From NCBI GenBank assembly GCA_964647785.1, contig CAZYJD010000028.1, positions 1-23,120 on the forward strand: a stretch of DNA of 23,120 bases, written 5' to 3'. This stretch comes from CAZYJD01 sp964647785 (GTDB taxonomy: Bacteria > Bacteroidota > Bacteroidia > NS11-12g > UBA9320). The translations under genes and the position numbers were made by a program. Of the stretch, positions 7,710-16,035 are shown one piece after another. Numbering within the stretch: the first letter of the stretch is position 1; each line of letters begins with the position of its first letter. The notes beneath the pieces were generated by a model. The model was not told the DNA's origin, searched no databases, and was given only the letters and a program-made list of their open reading frames with translations.

Positions 7710-8608
7710 AATCGATCATCATTTGTATCCTCATTCTGCAGTCAGCAAATACGTTGAGTGCCCAGGAAATCAATTGTAAAGTAGAGGTAGATGCCTCGCG
7801 GGTCCAGCGAACAGATGTTCAAATATTCAAGGATCTTGAAAGCACAATAACACAATTTCTGAACAACCGAAAGTGGACGGAAGATAATTTTAACTTCAAC
7901 GAAAAAATCAATTGCAATTTCTACATCCAGGTAACAGCACTCAACTCGAACCAGTTTCAGGCGGAAGTTCGAGTCCAGTCGAGTCGCCCGGTATACGGTA
8001 CGTCATACAATACGGTTGTTTTTAACCACCAGGATAATGACTGGAGTTTTGAATTCACGCAATTTCAACCGATGGACTTTCAGGATGGTGCCAGCCTTTC
8101 AAGCTTAACAACCCTGCTGGGGTTCTATGTTTATATGATCATCGGTTATGATTTTGATACCTTTAGTCCGCTTGGAGGTGCAGAGTACTTCAAGAAAGCG
8201 CTTGCCCTGCGCGATGCAGCAATGGCCAAAAATGAGCCAGGCTGGGGCCCGATGGACGGTCGAGGTCTTCGTAATCGCTATTACCTCATTGATAACTTGA
8301 ATGACGAACGTTTCATCCCCATGAGAAATGCCATGTATCGGTATCACATGAAAGGCATGGATAAAATGACCAAGGATATAGAAGCTTCTCGTCGTGAAAT
8401 ATTTGCCAGCCTCGAAGAGGTGAAAAAGGTATTTGATGTGCTTCCCAACGCCATGTCTTTGCGTATTTTTTTCAACGCCAAAAGAGAGGAGCTGATCAAT
8501 CTTTATTCGAAAGCAAATCCGGGCATGAAAAACAGGGTTGTAGAACTTCTCACAACCATGGATGCATCAAACAGGGATCAATATCAGGAGATTACTTCGA
8601 GTCGCTAG
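7697..8608 (+). CDS. porD: DUF4835 family protein, PorD-like (type IX secretion)
   Basis: The 303-residue protein has a cleavable signal peptide (about residues 1-22, ending LSAQ) and then a DUF4835 domain over its whole length, with recognisable segments such as FNFNEKINCNF, SRPVYGTSYNT, FQPMDFQDG and FYVYMIIGYDFDTFSPLGG. Current annotation calls this family type IX secretion protein PorD, a periplasmic or outer-membrane-associated factor; its mechanism is not known to me in detail, and the symbol rests on family resemblance. The first 13 bases overlap the end of coaBC, so translation is probably coupled. In related genomes recN often follows; here a pseudouridine synthase does. Confidence 0.82.
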   Translation: MFRLKSIIICILILQSANTLSAQEINCKVEVDASRVQRTDVQIFKDLESTITQFLNNRKWTEDNFNFNEKINCNFYIQVTALNSNQFQAEVRVQSSRPVYGTSYNTVVFNHQDNDWSFEFTQFQPMDFQDGASLSSLTTLLGFYVYMIIGYDFDTFSPLGGAEYFKKALALRDAAMAKNEPGWGPMDGRGLRNRYYLIDNLNDERFIPMRNAMYRYHMKGMDKMTKDIEASRREIFASLEEVKKVFDVLPNAMSLRIFFNAKREELINLYSKANPGMKNRVVELLTTMDASNRDQYQEITSSR

Positions 8609-8611
8609 ATT

Positions 8612-9328
8612 TTGAAACGAACTTCATTTAAAGACTGGATTTGTTTCGAGCATGAGCAGTTCATTGCCATCAATAAACCGGCCGGGATTTCTACCTTGCA
8701 TGAGAGGTCGGGTGAATCCTTGTCTATCATTGAGTTGGCTGGGGACTTTGATGCAAACCTGAGGCTTTGTCATCGCATAGATCGGGATACCACCGGTTTG
8801 CTTCTCATGGCGCGCAATGAGGAGTGCTACAAGGAGATCAACTCGCTTTTTGAAAAGCGCTTGATCACTAAAAAGTACTTGGCCATCGTTTGGGGAAAGC
8901 CCAATTTGGATCACACCACGGTTTCCTTGCCACTGGCTCCTGCAAAGCAAGGTCGATCTAAAGTAGACCAACGGAACGGAAAGCCCAGTGAAACGGATTT
9001 AAAGTTGTTGAAAGCGTTCAAGAGCAGTGCGCTTATTGAAGCAAGCCCCAAAACCGGACGCCTGCATCAAATTCGCGTACATACCTCTTCCATTGGTTTC
9101 CCCATTATGGGCGACACAACTTACGGCGGAAACCTGCCCTACATGCAAAATTTCAAAAGGAACTTTAGTCCTTCTAACAAGAAAGCCGCTGCTCCAATGA
9201 TTCGCAGAATGGCCCTTCATGCCCAAAGCCTTGCGTTTGAACTAGGGGGGCAACAGTTTTTAATTGAAGCTCCGGTTCCTGATGATATGTTGGTGCTCAT
9301 GAAATTACTAGACAAATACGATGTCTAG
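8612..9328 (+). CDS. RluA-family pseudouridine synthase
   Basis: This enzyme isomerises specific uridines to pseudouridine in rRNA or tRNA. The 238-residue product is a catalytic domain without an S4 RNA-binding domain. The motif LCHRIDRDTTGLLL (52-65) contains the catalytic Asp57, and TGRLHQIRVH (148-157) is the second hallmark, followed by GFPIMGDTTYGG. The start must be TTG at 8612 or close to it: an in-frame TAG, which is also the stop of the preceding gene, lies only three bases upstream. It overlaps the next gene by 8 bases. The target uridine cannot be told from sequence; RluC/RluD-like and TruC-like branches are all possible. Confidence 0.9.
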   Translation: MKRTSFKDWICFEHEQFIAINKPAGISTLHERSGESLSIIELAGDFDANLRLCHRIDRDTTGLLLMARNEECYKEINSLFEKRLITKKYLAIVWGKPNLDHTTVSLPLAPAKQGRSKVDQRNGKPSETDLKLLKAFKSSALIEASPKTGRLHQIRVHTSSIGFPIMGDTTYGGNLPYMQNFKRNFSPSNKKAAAPMIRRMALHAQSLAFELGGQQFLIEAPVPDDMLVLMKLLDKYDV

Positions 9329-10622
9329 GAAAGCTGCCATATTGCTCACCATAACGCTCTTTTTTTTACAGTCGTACGGGCAATATGATTGGCAGCAAGA
9401 TTTTTTGAAAGGCAGATATCGTCGCTTGCATCATCATTTTTCAAACGAAATGAGGGCTGCCGTATCATATAAACAATTTAAAAAATCACTCCATCAATTG
9501 GGTGCTGTCTATGGCCAATTCGAATCCATTGATACCCTCAATGCCGCATCAGGAATCTATTTGTTGTACGCTGAAAATGGCGCGCTGCAGTTGATTCATC
9601 GCGGAGAAAAAGAGGAAGTCCATACCTTTTTTCTAAAAACATTGACGTATGAAATGACGGATGATGCCAGATTCGTTCGAATTTTACGAGAAAGGCATCA
9701 ACTGGCATTGAATGATAGCCAGGCATTGCGGGCGGAATTATGGATGCCCGATGGGGTTGAAAAACCACCTGTGGTGGTGATGGTTCATGGCTCAGGACCA
9801 CTTGATATGGATGAAAGCGTTGGGGCTTCAAAAGTTTTTCTCGATCTCGCCTATGCCCTTGCCAAGCAGGGCATCGCCACATTTAGGTTTGAAAAGAGAA
9901 CTGCGGCCTTTCCTGAATGGCAAGAAAGCGACAGCCTAAACCTGACAAATGAATGCGTGCTAGATGCAATTTCAGCCTTGCACATACTGCGACAGTCCAC
10001 GCATATCGATACCGCTGCGATATGGGTGTTAGGACATAGTTTGGGTGGCTATGCGTTGCCCCTCATTCTATCGCAAGGAAAAAACTGGGCCGGTGGAGTG
10101 ATATTGGCAGGCAGCAGCCGCCCCATAACGGAACTCATCACCGAACAAGTTCGCTACCTCTCCATGCGCGATGGAAAATTCTCATTTTCAGAAAAACGCC
10201 TGTATAAAAAGTTGAAGAGGCTTGATCAGCTTTACAGAAATGAGCAATGGCAATTGATGGATAAAATGCTGAGAAGGCACGCATCTATTTACTATTGGCC
10301 TTTGGCTTTTTTTAAAGAGACCAGGCATTACAATCCTCCGATGCATCTGCAAAAGAACACTTCACAAAGGGTGCTGGTATTACAGGGCGGGCGTGACTAC
10401 CAGGTAGATACAACAAATTTTACACAATGGAAACAGGCTGCCGATTCAGACCGCATTGCTTTTGAGCTGCTGCCTGCAAGCAATCATTTGTTCATGGCAG
10501 GAGAGGGGGCGTCATACCCTTCAGAGTATTTTATCCCGGCCAATGTTGAACCGCTTGTTGCTGAGATGATCGCAGATTTTATTCTGAATCAGGGGGCTTT
10601 TTTCAACATTTCGGAGCCATAG
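9321..10622 (+). CDS. Secreted alpha/beta hydrolase with N-terminal DUF3887-like domain
   Basis: The 433-residue protein has a signal peptide (about residues 1-20), an N-terminal domain of about 95 residues that resembles the DUF3887 module found before some hydrolases, and an alpha/beta hydrolase domain. The latter shows the oxyanion-hole motif HGSGP (156-160), the nucleophile elbow GHSLGG with Ser240, acid Asp359 in LQGGRDYQV and His389 in ASNHLF, so the full catalytic triad is present. It probably works in the periplasm or at the surface as an esterase or peptidase-like enzyme; the substrate is unknown. It is the last gene of the bamD run, starting 8 bases inside the pseudouridine synthase gene. 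Confidence 0.82.
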   Translation: MSRKAAILLTITLFFLQSYGQYDWQQDFLKGRYRRLHHHFSNEMRAAVSYKQFKKSLHQLGAVYGQFESIDTLNAASGIYLLYAENGALQLIHRGEKEEVHTFFLKTLTYEMTDDARFVRILRERHQLALNDSQALRAELWMPDGVEKPPVVVMVHGSGPLDMDESVGASKVFLDLAYALAKQGIATFRFEKRTAAFPEWQESDSLNLTNECVLDAISALHILRQSTHIDTAAIWVLGHSLGGYALPLILSQGKNWAGGVILAGSSRPITELITEQVRYLSMRDGKFSFSEKRLYKKLKRLDQLYRNEQWQLMDKMLRRHASIYYWPLAFFKETRHYNPPMHLQKNTSQRVLVLQGGRDYQVDTTNFTQWKQAADSDRIAFELLPASNHLFMAGEGASYPSEYFIPANVEPLVAEMIADFILNQGAFFNISEP

Positions 10623-10635
10623 TGTTAGCTCAGAC

Positions 10636-10643
10636 TATATTTG
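10636..10643 (+). promoter_or_regulatory. -7 box TATATTTG before carA
   Basis: TATATTTG is a full match to TAnnTTTG and lies 16 bases before the proposed TTG start of carA, giving a leader of about 10-12 bases. No clear -33 TTTG is found at normal spacing. It suggests that carA-eno can be transcribed apart from the bamD run. Confidence 0.45.
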
Positions 10644-10659
10644 TCAAAATAATTTTGTC

Positions 10660-11757
10660 TTGGAAGTAAATGCATTTCACTCAGCTGTTCTTCTTCTGGA
10701 AGACGGAAAGTTTTTTAAGGGAAGAGCAATAGGTAAAATAGGTACAACAACCGGCGAAATCTGTTTCAATACAGGTATGACTGGTTATCAAGAGGTTTTC
10801 ACAGACCCCTCGTATTACGGCCAAGTGATTGTAATGACTTCCGATCATATTGGAAACTATGGGGTGCTTGAATCTGAAGCTGAGTCAAATGGCGTGAAGA
10901 TCAATGGATTGATTTGCAAGAAATTTTCTTCCACCCATAGTCGAGAGCAATCCAACGGAAGTTTAAATGACTATTTGATTGAGAACCAATTGAGTGGTAT
11001 TTCTGATGTTGATACCCGTGAATTGGTGAGGTATATCAGAAATAAAGGGGCCATGAATTGTATCATTTCATCGGAGACCGATGATGTTGAACAGTTAAAA
11101 GAACAATTGGCGGCCGTACCTTCAATGGAAGGGTTGGAGCTTTCCAGCAAGGTGACCGCGATTGAGCCCTATTTTTTTGGCAACCCTTCTGCAGCCCACA
11201 AAGTAGCGGTTTTAGATTATGGGGTGAAAACAAATATCCTTCGTTGCCTAGCTGATCGAGATGTCTACCTGAATGTTTTTCCCGCGGATACCTCCTACGC
11301 CGAAATGAAAAAGTGGAATCCTGATGGTTTCATGCTTTCAAACGGACCGGGCGACCCAGGTTCAATGGATGATGCAGTGAATACTGTTAAGGAACTGTTG
11401 GAAGCAAACGAGTCATTGTTTGGCATTTGTTTGGGTAATCAGATACTTGCCCGTGCCGTTGGTATGCGTACGTTCAAGATGCACAATGGCCATAGAGGGC
11501 TGAACCATCCGGTGAAGAACCTGATCACAGGTAGATCAGAGATCACCACACAAAACCATGGATTTGCCATCGATTCCAATTCAGTAGGCGAGCAGGTGGA
11601 GGTAACGCATTTGAATTTAAATGATCAAACCATCGAAGGCATTCAAATTAAAGATCGAAATGCGTTTGCTGTACAATACCATCCGGAAGCAGCTCCGGGC
11701 CCACACGACAGCCGTTACCTTTTCGATCAGTTTATAAAGCGTTTGAAAACAAAATAA
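10660..11757 (+). CDS. carA: Carbamoyl-phosphate synthase small (glutaminase) subunit
   Basis: CarA releases ammonia from glutamine and channels it to CarB, which makes carbamoyl phosphate for pyrimidine and arginine synthesis. The 365-residue product has the N-terminal CPSase small-chain domain (TTGEICFNTGMTGYQEVFTDPSY, from about residue 30) and a class I glutamine amidotransferase domain with SNGPGDP (227-233), nucleophile Cys257 in GICLGNQ, and the His341/Glu343 pair in YHPEA. The start is TTG at 10660: the next in-frame ATG lies within the conserved domain and an in-frame TAG occurs at 10627. carB is not adjacent. eno follows after two bases, an order I recall from other Bacteroidota. 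Confidence 0.95.
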   Translation: MEVNAFHSAVLLLEDGKFFKGRAIGKIGTTTGEICFNTGMTGYQEVFTDPSYYGQVIVMTSDHIGNYGVLESEAESNGVKINGLICKKFSSTHSREQSNGSLNDYLIENQLSGISDVDTRELVRYIRNKGAMNCIISSETDDVEQLKEQLAAVPSMEGLELSSKVTAIEPYFFGNPSAAHKVAVLDYGVKTNILRCLADRDVYLNVFPADTSYAEMKKWNPDGFMLSNGPGDPGSMDDAVNTVKELLEANESLFGICLGNQILARAVGMRTFKMHNGHRGLNHPVKNLITGRSEITTQNHGFAIDSNSVGEQVEVTHLNLNDQTIEGIQIKDRNAFAVQYHPEAAPGPHDSRYLFDQFIKRLKTK

Positions 11758-11759
11758 CT

Positions 11760-13040
11760 ATGTCATACATTTCAGATATCAAGGCCAGACAGATCCTTGA
11801 TTCCAGAGGGAATCCAACCGTAGAGGCCGATGTAATTCTTTCCAGCGGAGCTACGGGCCGCGCAGCGGTGCCCTCAGGTGCATCTACCGGACAACATGAG
11901 GCGGTAGAATTGCGCGACGGAGGGGATGTGTTTATGGGAAAAGGCGTTCAAAAGGCCTTGAACCATATAGAAACTGAAATCTTTCCTGAACTGCAGGGGG
12001 TGGATATTCGTGATCAGCGGTACATCGACCAATTGATGTGTCGCCTGGATGGCACACCAAATAAAGGAAGGCTGGGAGCCAATGCAATTCTGGCAGTTTC
12101 ACTGGCTGCAGCCAAGGCCGCGGCGCAGGAATTTGAACTTCCGCTTTATCGTTATTTGGGGGGGGTGAATGCTTGTGTTTTACCCGTTCCCTTGATGAAC
12201 ATTCTCAATGGAGGCAGTCATGCGGATAATAGCATTGATTTTCAGGAGTTCATGATTATGCCCATTAAAGCAGAAAGTTTTAGTCATGCCCTGCAAATGG
12301 GGGTTGAAGTTTTTCATCACCTTAAAAAAGTATTGAAGGATAAAGGGTACAGCACCAATGTAGGAGATGAAGGTGGATTTGCTCCCAATATCCGGTCGAA
12401 TGAAGAGGCGATCGAAACAGTTTTGCTGGCCATCGAGAAAGCGGGATATAAAGCCGGCGATGAAATATTCATTGCCATGGACGCTGCAACCACAGAGTTT
12501 TACAATCCGGAAACCGGTTTGTATACCTTTTCCAAGTCTAGCGGCAAAAGCATCAGCTCTGAAGAGATGGTGGCTTATTGGAGTGATTGGACATCGAAAT
12601 ACCCCATCAAGAGTATTGAAGATGGATTGGCAGAAGATGATTGGGAAGGCTGGGCGAAACTGACCGATGCCATTGGCGATGCTGTTCAACTGGTAGGAGA
12701 CGATCTCTTTGTTACCAATGTGAATCGATTGAGCCGAGGTATAGAAGAAGGGGTGGCCAACAGTATTCTGGTTAAAGTAAACCAAATAGGAACCCTCACA
12801 GAAACCATAGAGGCCATACAATTGGCAACCCGCTCAGGTTACACCAATATCATTAGCCATAGAAGCGGAGAAACAGAAGATGCCACCATCGCTGATTTAG
12901 CCGTTGCCATGAATTCAGGTCAAATAAAAACGGGGTCAGCATCAAGGTCTGATCGCATGGCCAAGTACAACCAACTGTTGAGAATAGAAGAAGAGTTGGG
13001 CGAAGATGCGGTGTATGCCGGTCGAATGATGAATCTGTAA
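11760..13040 (+). CDS. eno: Enolase
   Basis: Enolase converts 2-phosphoglycerate to phosphoenolpyruvate in glycolysis. The 426-residue protein is of normal length and keeps the magnesium ligands Asp241, Glu287 and Asp314, the catalytic Glu204 in VGDEGGFAPN and Lys339 in ILVKVNQIGT, the mobile loop around Ser39 in VPSGAST, and the SHRSGETED signature (366-374). The ATG at 11760 lies two bases after the carA stop, so the pair is co-transcribed. A strong terminator follows about 20 bases after the stop codon. Confidence 0.97.
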   Translation: MSYISDIKARQILDSRGNPTVEADVILSSGATGRAAVPSGASTGQHEAVELRDGGDVFMGKGVQKALNHIETEIFPELQGVDIRDQRYIDQLMCRLDGTPNKGRLGANAILAVSLAAAKAAAQEFELPLYRYLGGVNACVLPVPLMNILNGGSHADNSIDFQEFMIMPIKAESFSHALQMGVEVFHHLKKVLKDKGYSTNVGDEGGFAPNIRSNEEAIETVLLAIEKAGYKAGDEIFIAMDAATTEFYNPETGLYTFSKSSGKSISSEEMVAYWSDWTSKYPIKSIEDGLAEDDWEGWAKLTDAIGDAVQLVGDDLFVTNVNRLSRGIEEGVANSILVKVNQIGTLTETIEAIQLATRSGYTNIISHRSGETEDATIADLAVAMNSGQIKTGSASRSDRMAKYNQLLRIEEELGEDAVYAGRMMNL

Positions 13041-13060
13041 AAAGCGCAGAAATAAAACTG

Positions 13061-13089
13061 AAATACCCGCTAAGGCGGGTATTTTTTTG
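13061..13089 (+). terminator. Intrinsic terminator after eno
   Basis: A GC-rich stem ATACCCGC / GCGGGTAT (13063-13070 and 13075-13082, loop TAAG) is extended by A-T pairs and followed by a run of seven T. It ends carA-eno transcription. On the other strand the T-run is weaker, but it may also slow transcripts leaving bshC. Confidence 0.92.
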
Positions 13090-13108
13090 TCGATTTTTCA
13101 AATGAAAA

Positions 13109-14722
13109 TTATTTGGTTATGAATACATTGAGCTGACTATAATCAGTCAGGAGAGGTAGTTGTGTTTCTTGAGTTAACCAATACTTGAGGTGGTTGAGTT
13201 CCGCTAGATAATTGATGATGGAGCGTTTCCTCTCTTGAATTTCGTCGTCAAAAAAACGTCTTTTCTGGGTAAGGGCTGGTTTAAGATCATCATGCTTTTC
13301 AAAATATTCATTGAAAGTGCTATAAACCAGAGAGTTAAGATCTCCAATGCTTTTGTGCAACTCACTAAAATCCTTCCATGAAACATGTTTTTGAAAGGCC
13401 GATTTTTCAAGCATTTCTTTCACCCCATGAAAGTGACCTTCTGCTTTGGCCATTTCAGCCTTGATACGTTCCATCTCTTCTTTGCGATCTTTCATGAGTT
13501 CTATTCTGAATTCTTCTACCGGTAGAAAGTAGGTTTCGAGAAGGGCTTTTTTTGTGAGCTTATGGTACAATTTATCATGAAGAATGATGCCATGAGAGCG
13601 CAAAAGCAGGATGGGGAAAGGACAGTTCCAATGATCGAATATGGGCTTCAATTGCAACCAATATGCCAACTCACTACCTCCGGCTATATAGGCTAAATTA
13701 GGAAGAATGAATTCTTGATAGAGTGGTCTTAGCAATGCATTGGGACTAAATTCTTCCGCACTGAGATTCGAGGGGTCAATATCGAAAGTTAAATCGCCAT
13801 CTATGGCAGTGAAGTGCCCTTTTTCTTTTTGATCCATTCGTGAACGACGACCGTCTTCAAGAACGAAAAGGTTGATGTTTCGTCCTTTTATTTGCGGTTT
13901 GTACCCCATTTCAATAAGTTGGGTGTTAACACCGCTGATGAGATTGTTGCTTCCCTGTGTCTCATATTCCCATCGAAATACCTCCATAAAGGTTTCTTTG
14001 AGTGTTCGATCATCGGGATCTAAAATCAGTAAGCCTTGATCTTTAAAAAGTTCATGAACAATGATGCGTGTGGCATCTGCAAGGGTGTTGGCAGTTGAAT
14101 AGGCCTTTTTGCAAAGCCTTATGAATTGAACATTTTCATCACTCGGGTCGATGCGTTCCAATATTTGATCGGCCAATTGAGGAAGTCCTGTGGGCTTCAT
14201 TCTTCCCACAGCTCCTTTTTGATCCGTTTCCCATGTGTAATTTTCGTTGTACAAGTTGACCTCTTGGATCTCTTCAAGATCGTGATCTTCTGTTGCCATC
14301 CAAAAGACAGGAATGATCTTCACCCCCTCCAGCTTTGCTTCCAATTCTTTGCAATGCGCCAGTAGACTTAAAATTTTATACCAAACGAAAACCGGCCCGA
14401 GAAAGACATGGATTTGTTGTCCGGTGGTTATCGTAAAAGTTTGTTCATTGCTGAGGGACTCAATTCCTGAAAGAACCTGTTCATTCCCTTGTGCGCTGAG
14501 GTCAATGCCACTTTTTTTGTATTGATCGATAAGTGCCGCTTTCAGCCTCTCTCTGGGTACATGCAATTTTTTTGATTTCGCTTGTTCCTCCCATTCAACT
14601 GCATTCAAGCCACGTTTTCCGTAAAGGGGTGAAAGGGCAATGTTTTCTCTGAGATAGTCTTTGGCAACTTCTCCCAAATAGGGCGTTTTTATAAGGGGAA
14701 TGCTCTCTTGTTTAATATCCAT
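13109..14722 (-). CDS. bshC: BshC, putative cysteine-adding enzyme of bacillithiol synthesis
   Basis: BshC is assigned to the last step of bacillithiol synthesis, joining cysteine to GlcN-malate. The 537-residue protein matches the family in length and in motifs: TTGQQIHVFLGPVF (99-112), IPVFWMATEDHDLEEI (137-152) and YIAGGSELAYWLQL (345-358), plus a long charged helix, probably coiled coil, at about 400-450. The usual GLFGGP of the first motif reads HVFLGP here. The ATG at 14722 lies two bases after the rimO stop, so it is the tail gene of ftsY-rimO-bshC. The bshA and bshB partners are not in the window. The direct enzymatic proof for BshC in the literature is weaker than for BshA and BshB. 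Confidence 0.9.
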   Translation of the reverse strand: MDIKQESIPLIKTPYLGEVAKDYLRENIALSPLYGKRGLNAVEWEEQAKSKKLHVPRERLKAALIDQYKKSGIDLSAQGNEQVLSGIESLSNEQTFTITTGQQIHVFLGPVFVWYKILSLLAHCKELEAKLEGVKIIPVFWMATEDHDLEEIQEVNLYNENYTWETDQKGAVGRMKPTGLPQLADQILERIDPSDENVQFIRLCKKAYSTANTLADATRIIVHELFKDQGLLILDPDDRTLKETFMEVFRWEYETQGSNNLISGVNTQLIEMGYKPQIKGRNINLFVLEDGRRSRMDQKEKGHFTAIDGDLTFDIDPSNLSAEEFSPNALLRPLYQEFILPNLAYIAGGSELAYWLQLKPIFDHWNCPFPILLLRSHGIILHDKLYHKLTKKALLETYFLPVEEFRIELMKDRKEEMERIKAEMAKAEGHFHGVKEMLEKSAFQKHVSWKDFSELHKSIGDLNSLVYSTFNEYFEKHDDLKPALTQKRRFFDDEIQERKRSIINYLAELNHLKYWLTQETQLPLLTDYSQLNVFITK

Positions 14723-14724
14723 GG

Positions 14725-16035
14725 TTACACGGGTTCTCCGTAAAGGTCAAAATCTTCAGATCTTGTAATTTTAATATTCGCAAAATCACCCACTCTCAGG
14801 AAATTTGTACGGGCGTCAATCAATACTTCGTTGTCCACTTCGGGGCTGTCATATTCTGTACGTCCGATGAAATAATCTCCTTCTTTTTTGTCAATTAACA
14901 CCTTAAACTCCTTACCGGTTTTGGCGGCATTAATTTCGGCCGATATATCTTGCTGTATGAGCATGAGTTGTTCTGCCCTTGACTCCTTTACTTCTTCAGG
15001 AATGTCATCTGCAAGGGTATGGCTGTGTGTTTGTTCCTCATGACTGTAAGTGAAAACCCCAAGCCGTTCGAAACGAGCCTCTTCAATGAATTCGCACAAT
15101 TCATTGAAATCTTCTTCTGTTTCGCCGGGATGCCCTATTAACATGGTGGTGCGTATGGCAATGCCCGGAACTTCTTCCCTTATTTTTTGAAGCAGCTCAA
15201 TGGTTCTTCTTTTGGTGATGCCTCGTCGCATGGTTTTGAGCATGTGATCGCTGATATGCTGAAGCGGAATGTCTAAATAATTGCAGATATTTTCTCTCTC
15301 TGCCATCACTTTCAATGCATCCATCGGAAATTGAGAGGGGTAGGCGTAGTGCAATCTTATCCAGTCCAAACCATCAACATCGGATAATGCCCGTAATAAG
15401 TCGGCCAATTTGCGCTCTCCGTATAGATCCAATCCGTAATAGGTGCTGTCTTGAGCGATAAGCATGATTTCTTTCGTCCCATTTTTCACCAGGTGACGAG
15501 CTTCTTCTACCAAATTCTCAATGGGTCTGGAGATGTGTTTGCCTCTCATGAGGGGGATTGCACAAAAACTGCAGGGGCGGTTGCAGCCTTCAGATATTTT
15601 CATGTAGGCGTAGTGTGCAGGCGTGGTTATGCTGCGCTCTCCAATGAGTTCGTGCTTGTAATCGGCCCCGAGGGTGTGGAGCAATGAAGGCAGCTCCATG
15701 GTTCCGAACCAGGCGTCTACCTCCGGTATTTCAGTGTGGAGTTCATCTTTGTATCGATGCGATAAACATCCCGTTACAAATACTTTCTCAATTTTTCCGC
15801 TGGCCTTTTCATCTGCAAAATGTAAGATGGTATCAATGCTTTCTTTTTTTGCATTATCAATGAAGCCACAGGTATTAATGACCACGATGTTAGCATCAGA
15901 GTTGTTTTCCTGATGCACGGCATTCATGTCACTGCCCTTTAGCTGAGCCAACAACACTTCTGAGTCGACCAAATTTTTAGAGCAACCAAGCGTAACTACA
16001 TTTACCTTGTTGTTTTTGATTCCTTTTGTTCTCAT
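14725..16035 (-). CDS. rimO: RimO, ribosomal protein S12 methylthiotransferase
   Basis: RimO is a radical-SAM enzyme with two iron-sulfur clusters that adds a methylthio group to an aspartate of ribosomal protein S12. The 436-residue protein shows the N-terminal cluster cysteines Cys18 (TLGCSKNLVDSE), Cys56 (NTCGFI) and Cys90 (VTGCLSHRY), and the radical-SAM triad Cys151, Cys155 and Cys158 in SEGCNRPCSFCAIP. A TRAM-like RNA or protein-binding domain fills the last 65 or so residues. The CSKNLVDSE motif and the RPCSFCAIPLMRG stretch separate it from the tRNA enzyme MiaB. Its ATG overlaps the ftsY stop by four bases (ATGA). Confidence 0.95.
   Translation of the reverse strand: MRTKGIKNNKVNVVTLGCSKNLVDSEVLLAQLKGSDMNAVHQENNSDANIVVINTCGFIDNAKKESIDTILHFADEKASGKIEKVFVTGCLSHRYKDELHTEIPEVDAWFGTMELPSLLHTLGADYKHELIGERSITTPAHYAYMKISEGCNRPCSFCAIPLMRGKHISRPIENLVEEARHLVKNGTKEIMLIAQDSTYYGLDLYGERKLADLLRALSDVDGLDWIRLHYAYPSQFPMDALKVMAERENICNYLDIPLQHISDHMLKTMRRGITKRRTIELLQKIREEVPGIAIRTTMLIGHPGETEEDFNELCEFIEEARFERLGVFTYSHEEQTHSHTLADDIPEEVKESRAEQLMLIQQDISAEINAAKTGKEFKVLIDKKEGDYFIGRTEYDSPEVDNEVLIDARTNFLRVGDFANIKITRSEDFDLYGEPV

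Noticed and set aside
12180..12821. A 213-codon open frame on the minus strand inside eno
   Set aside because: It is antisense to a fully conserved enolase, its translation resembles no family, and long antisense frames are expected from codon bias.
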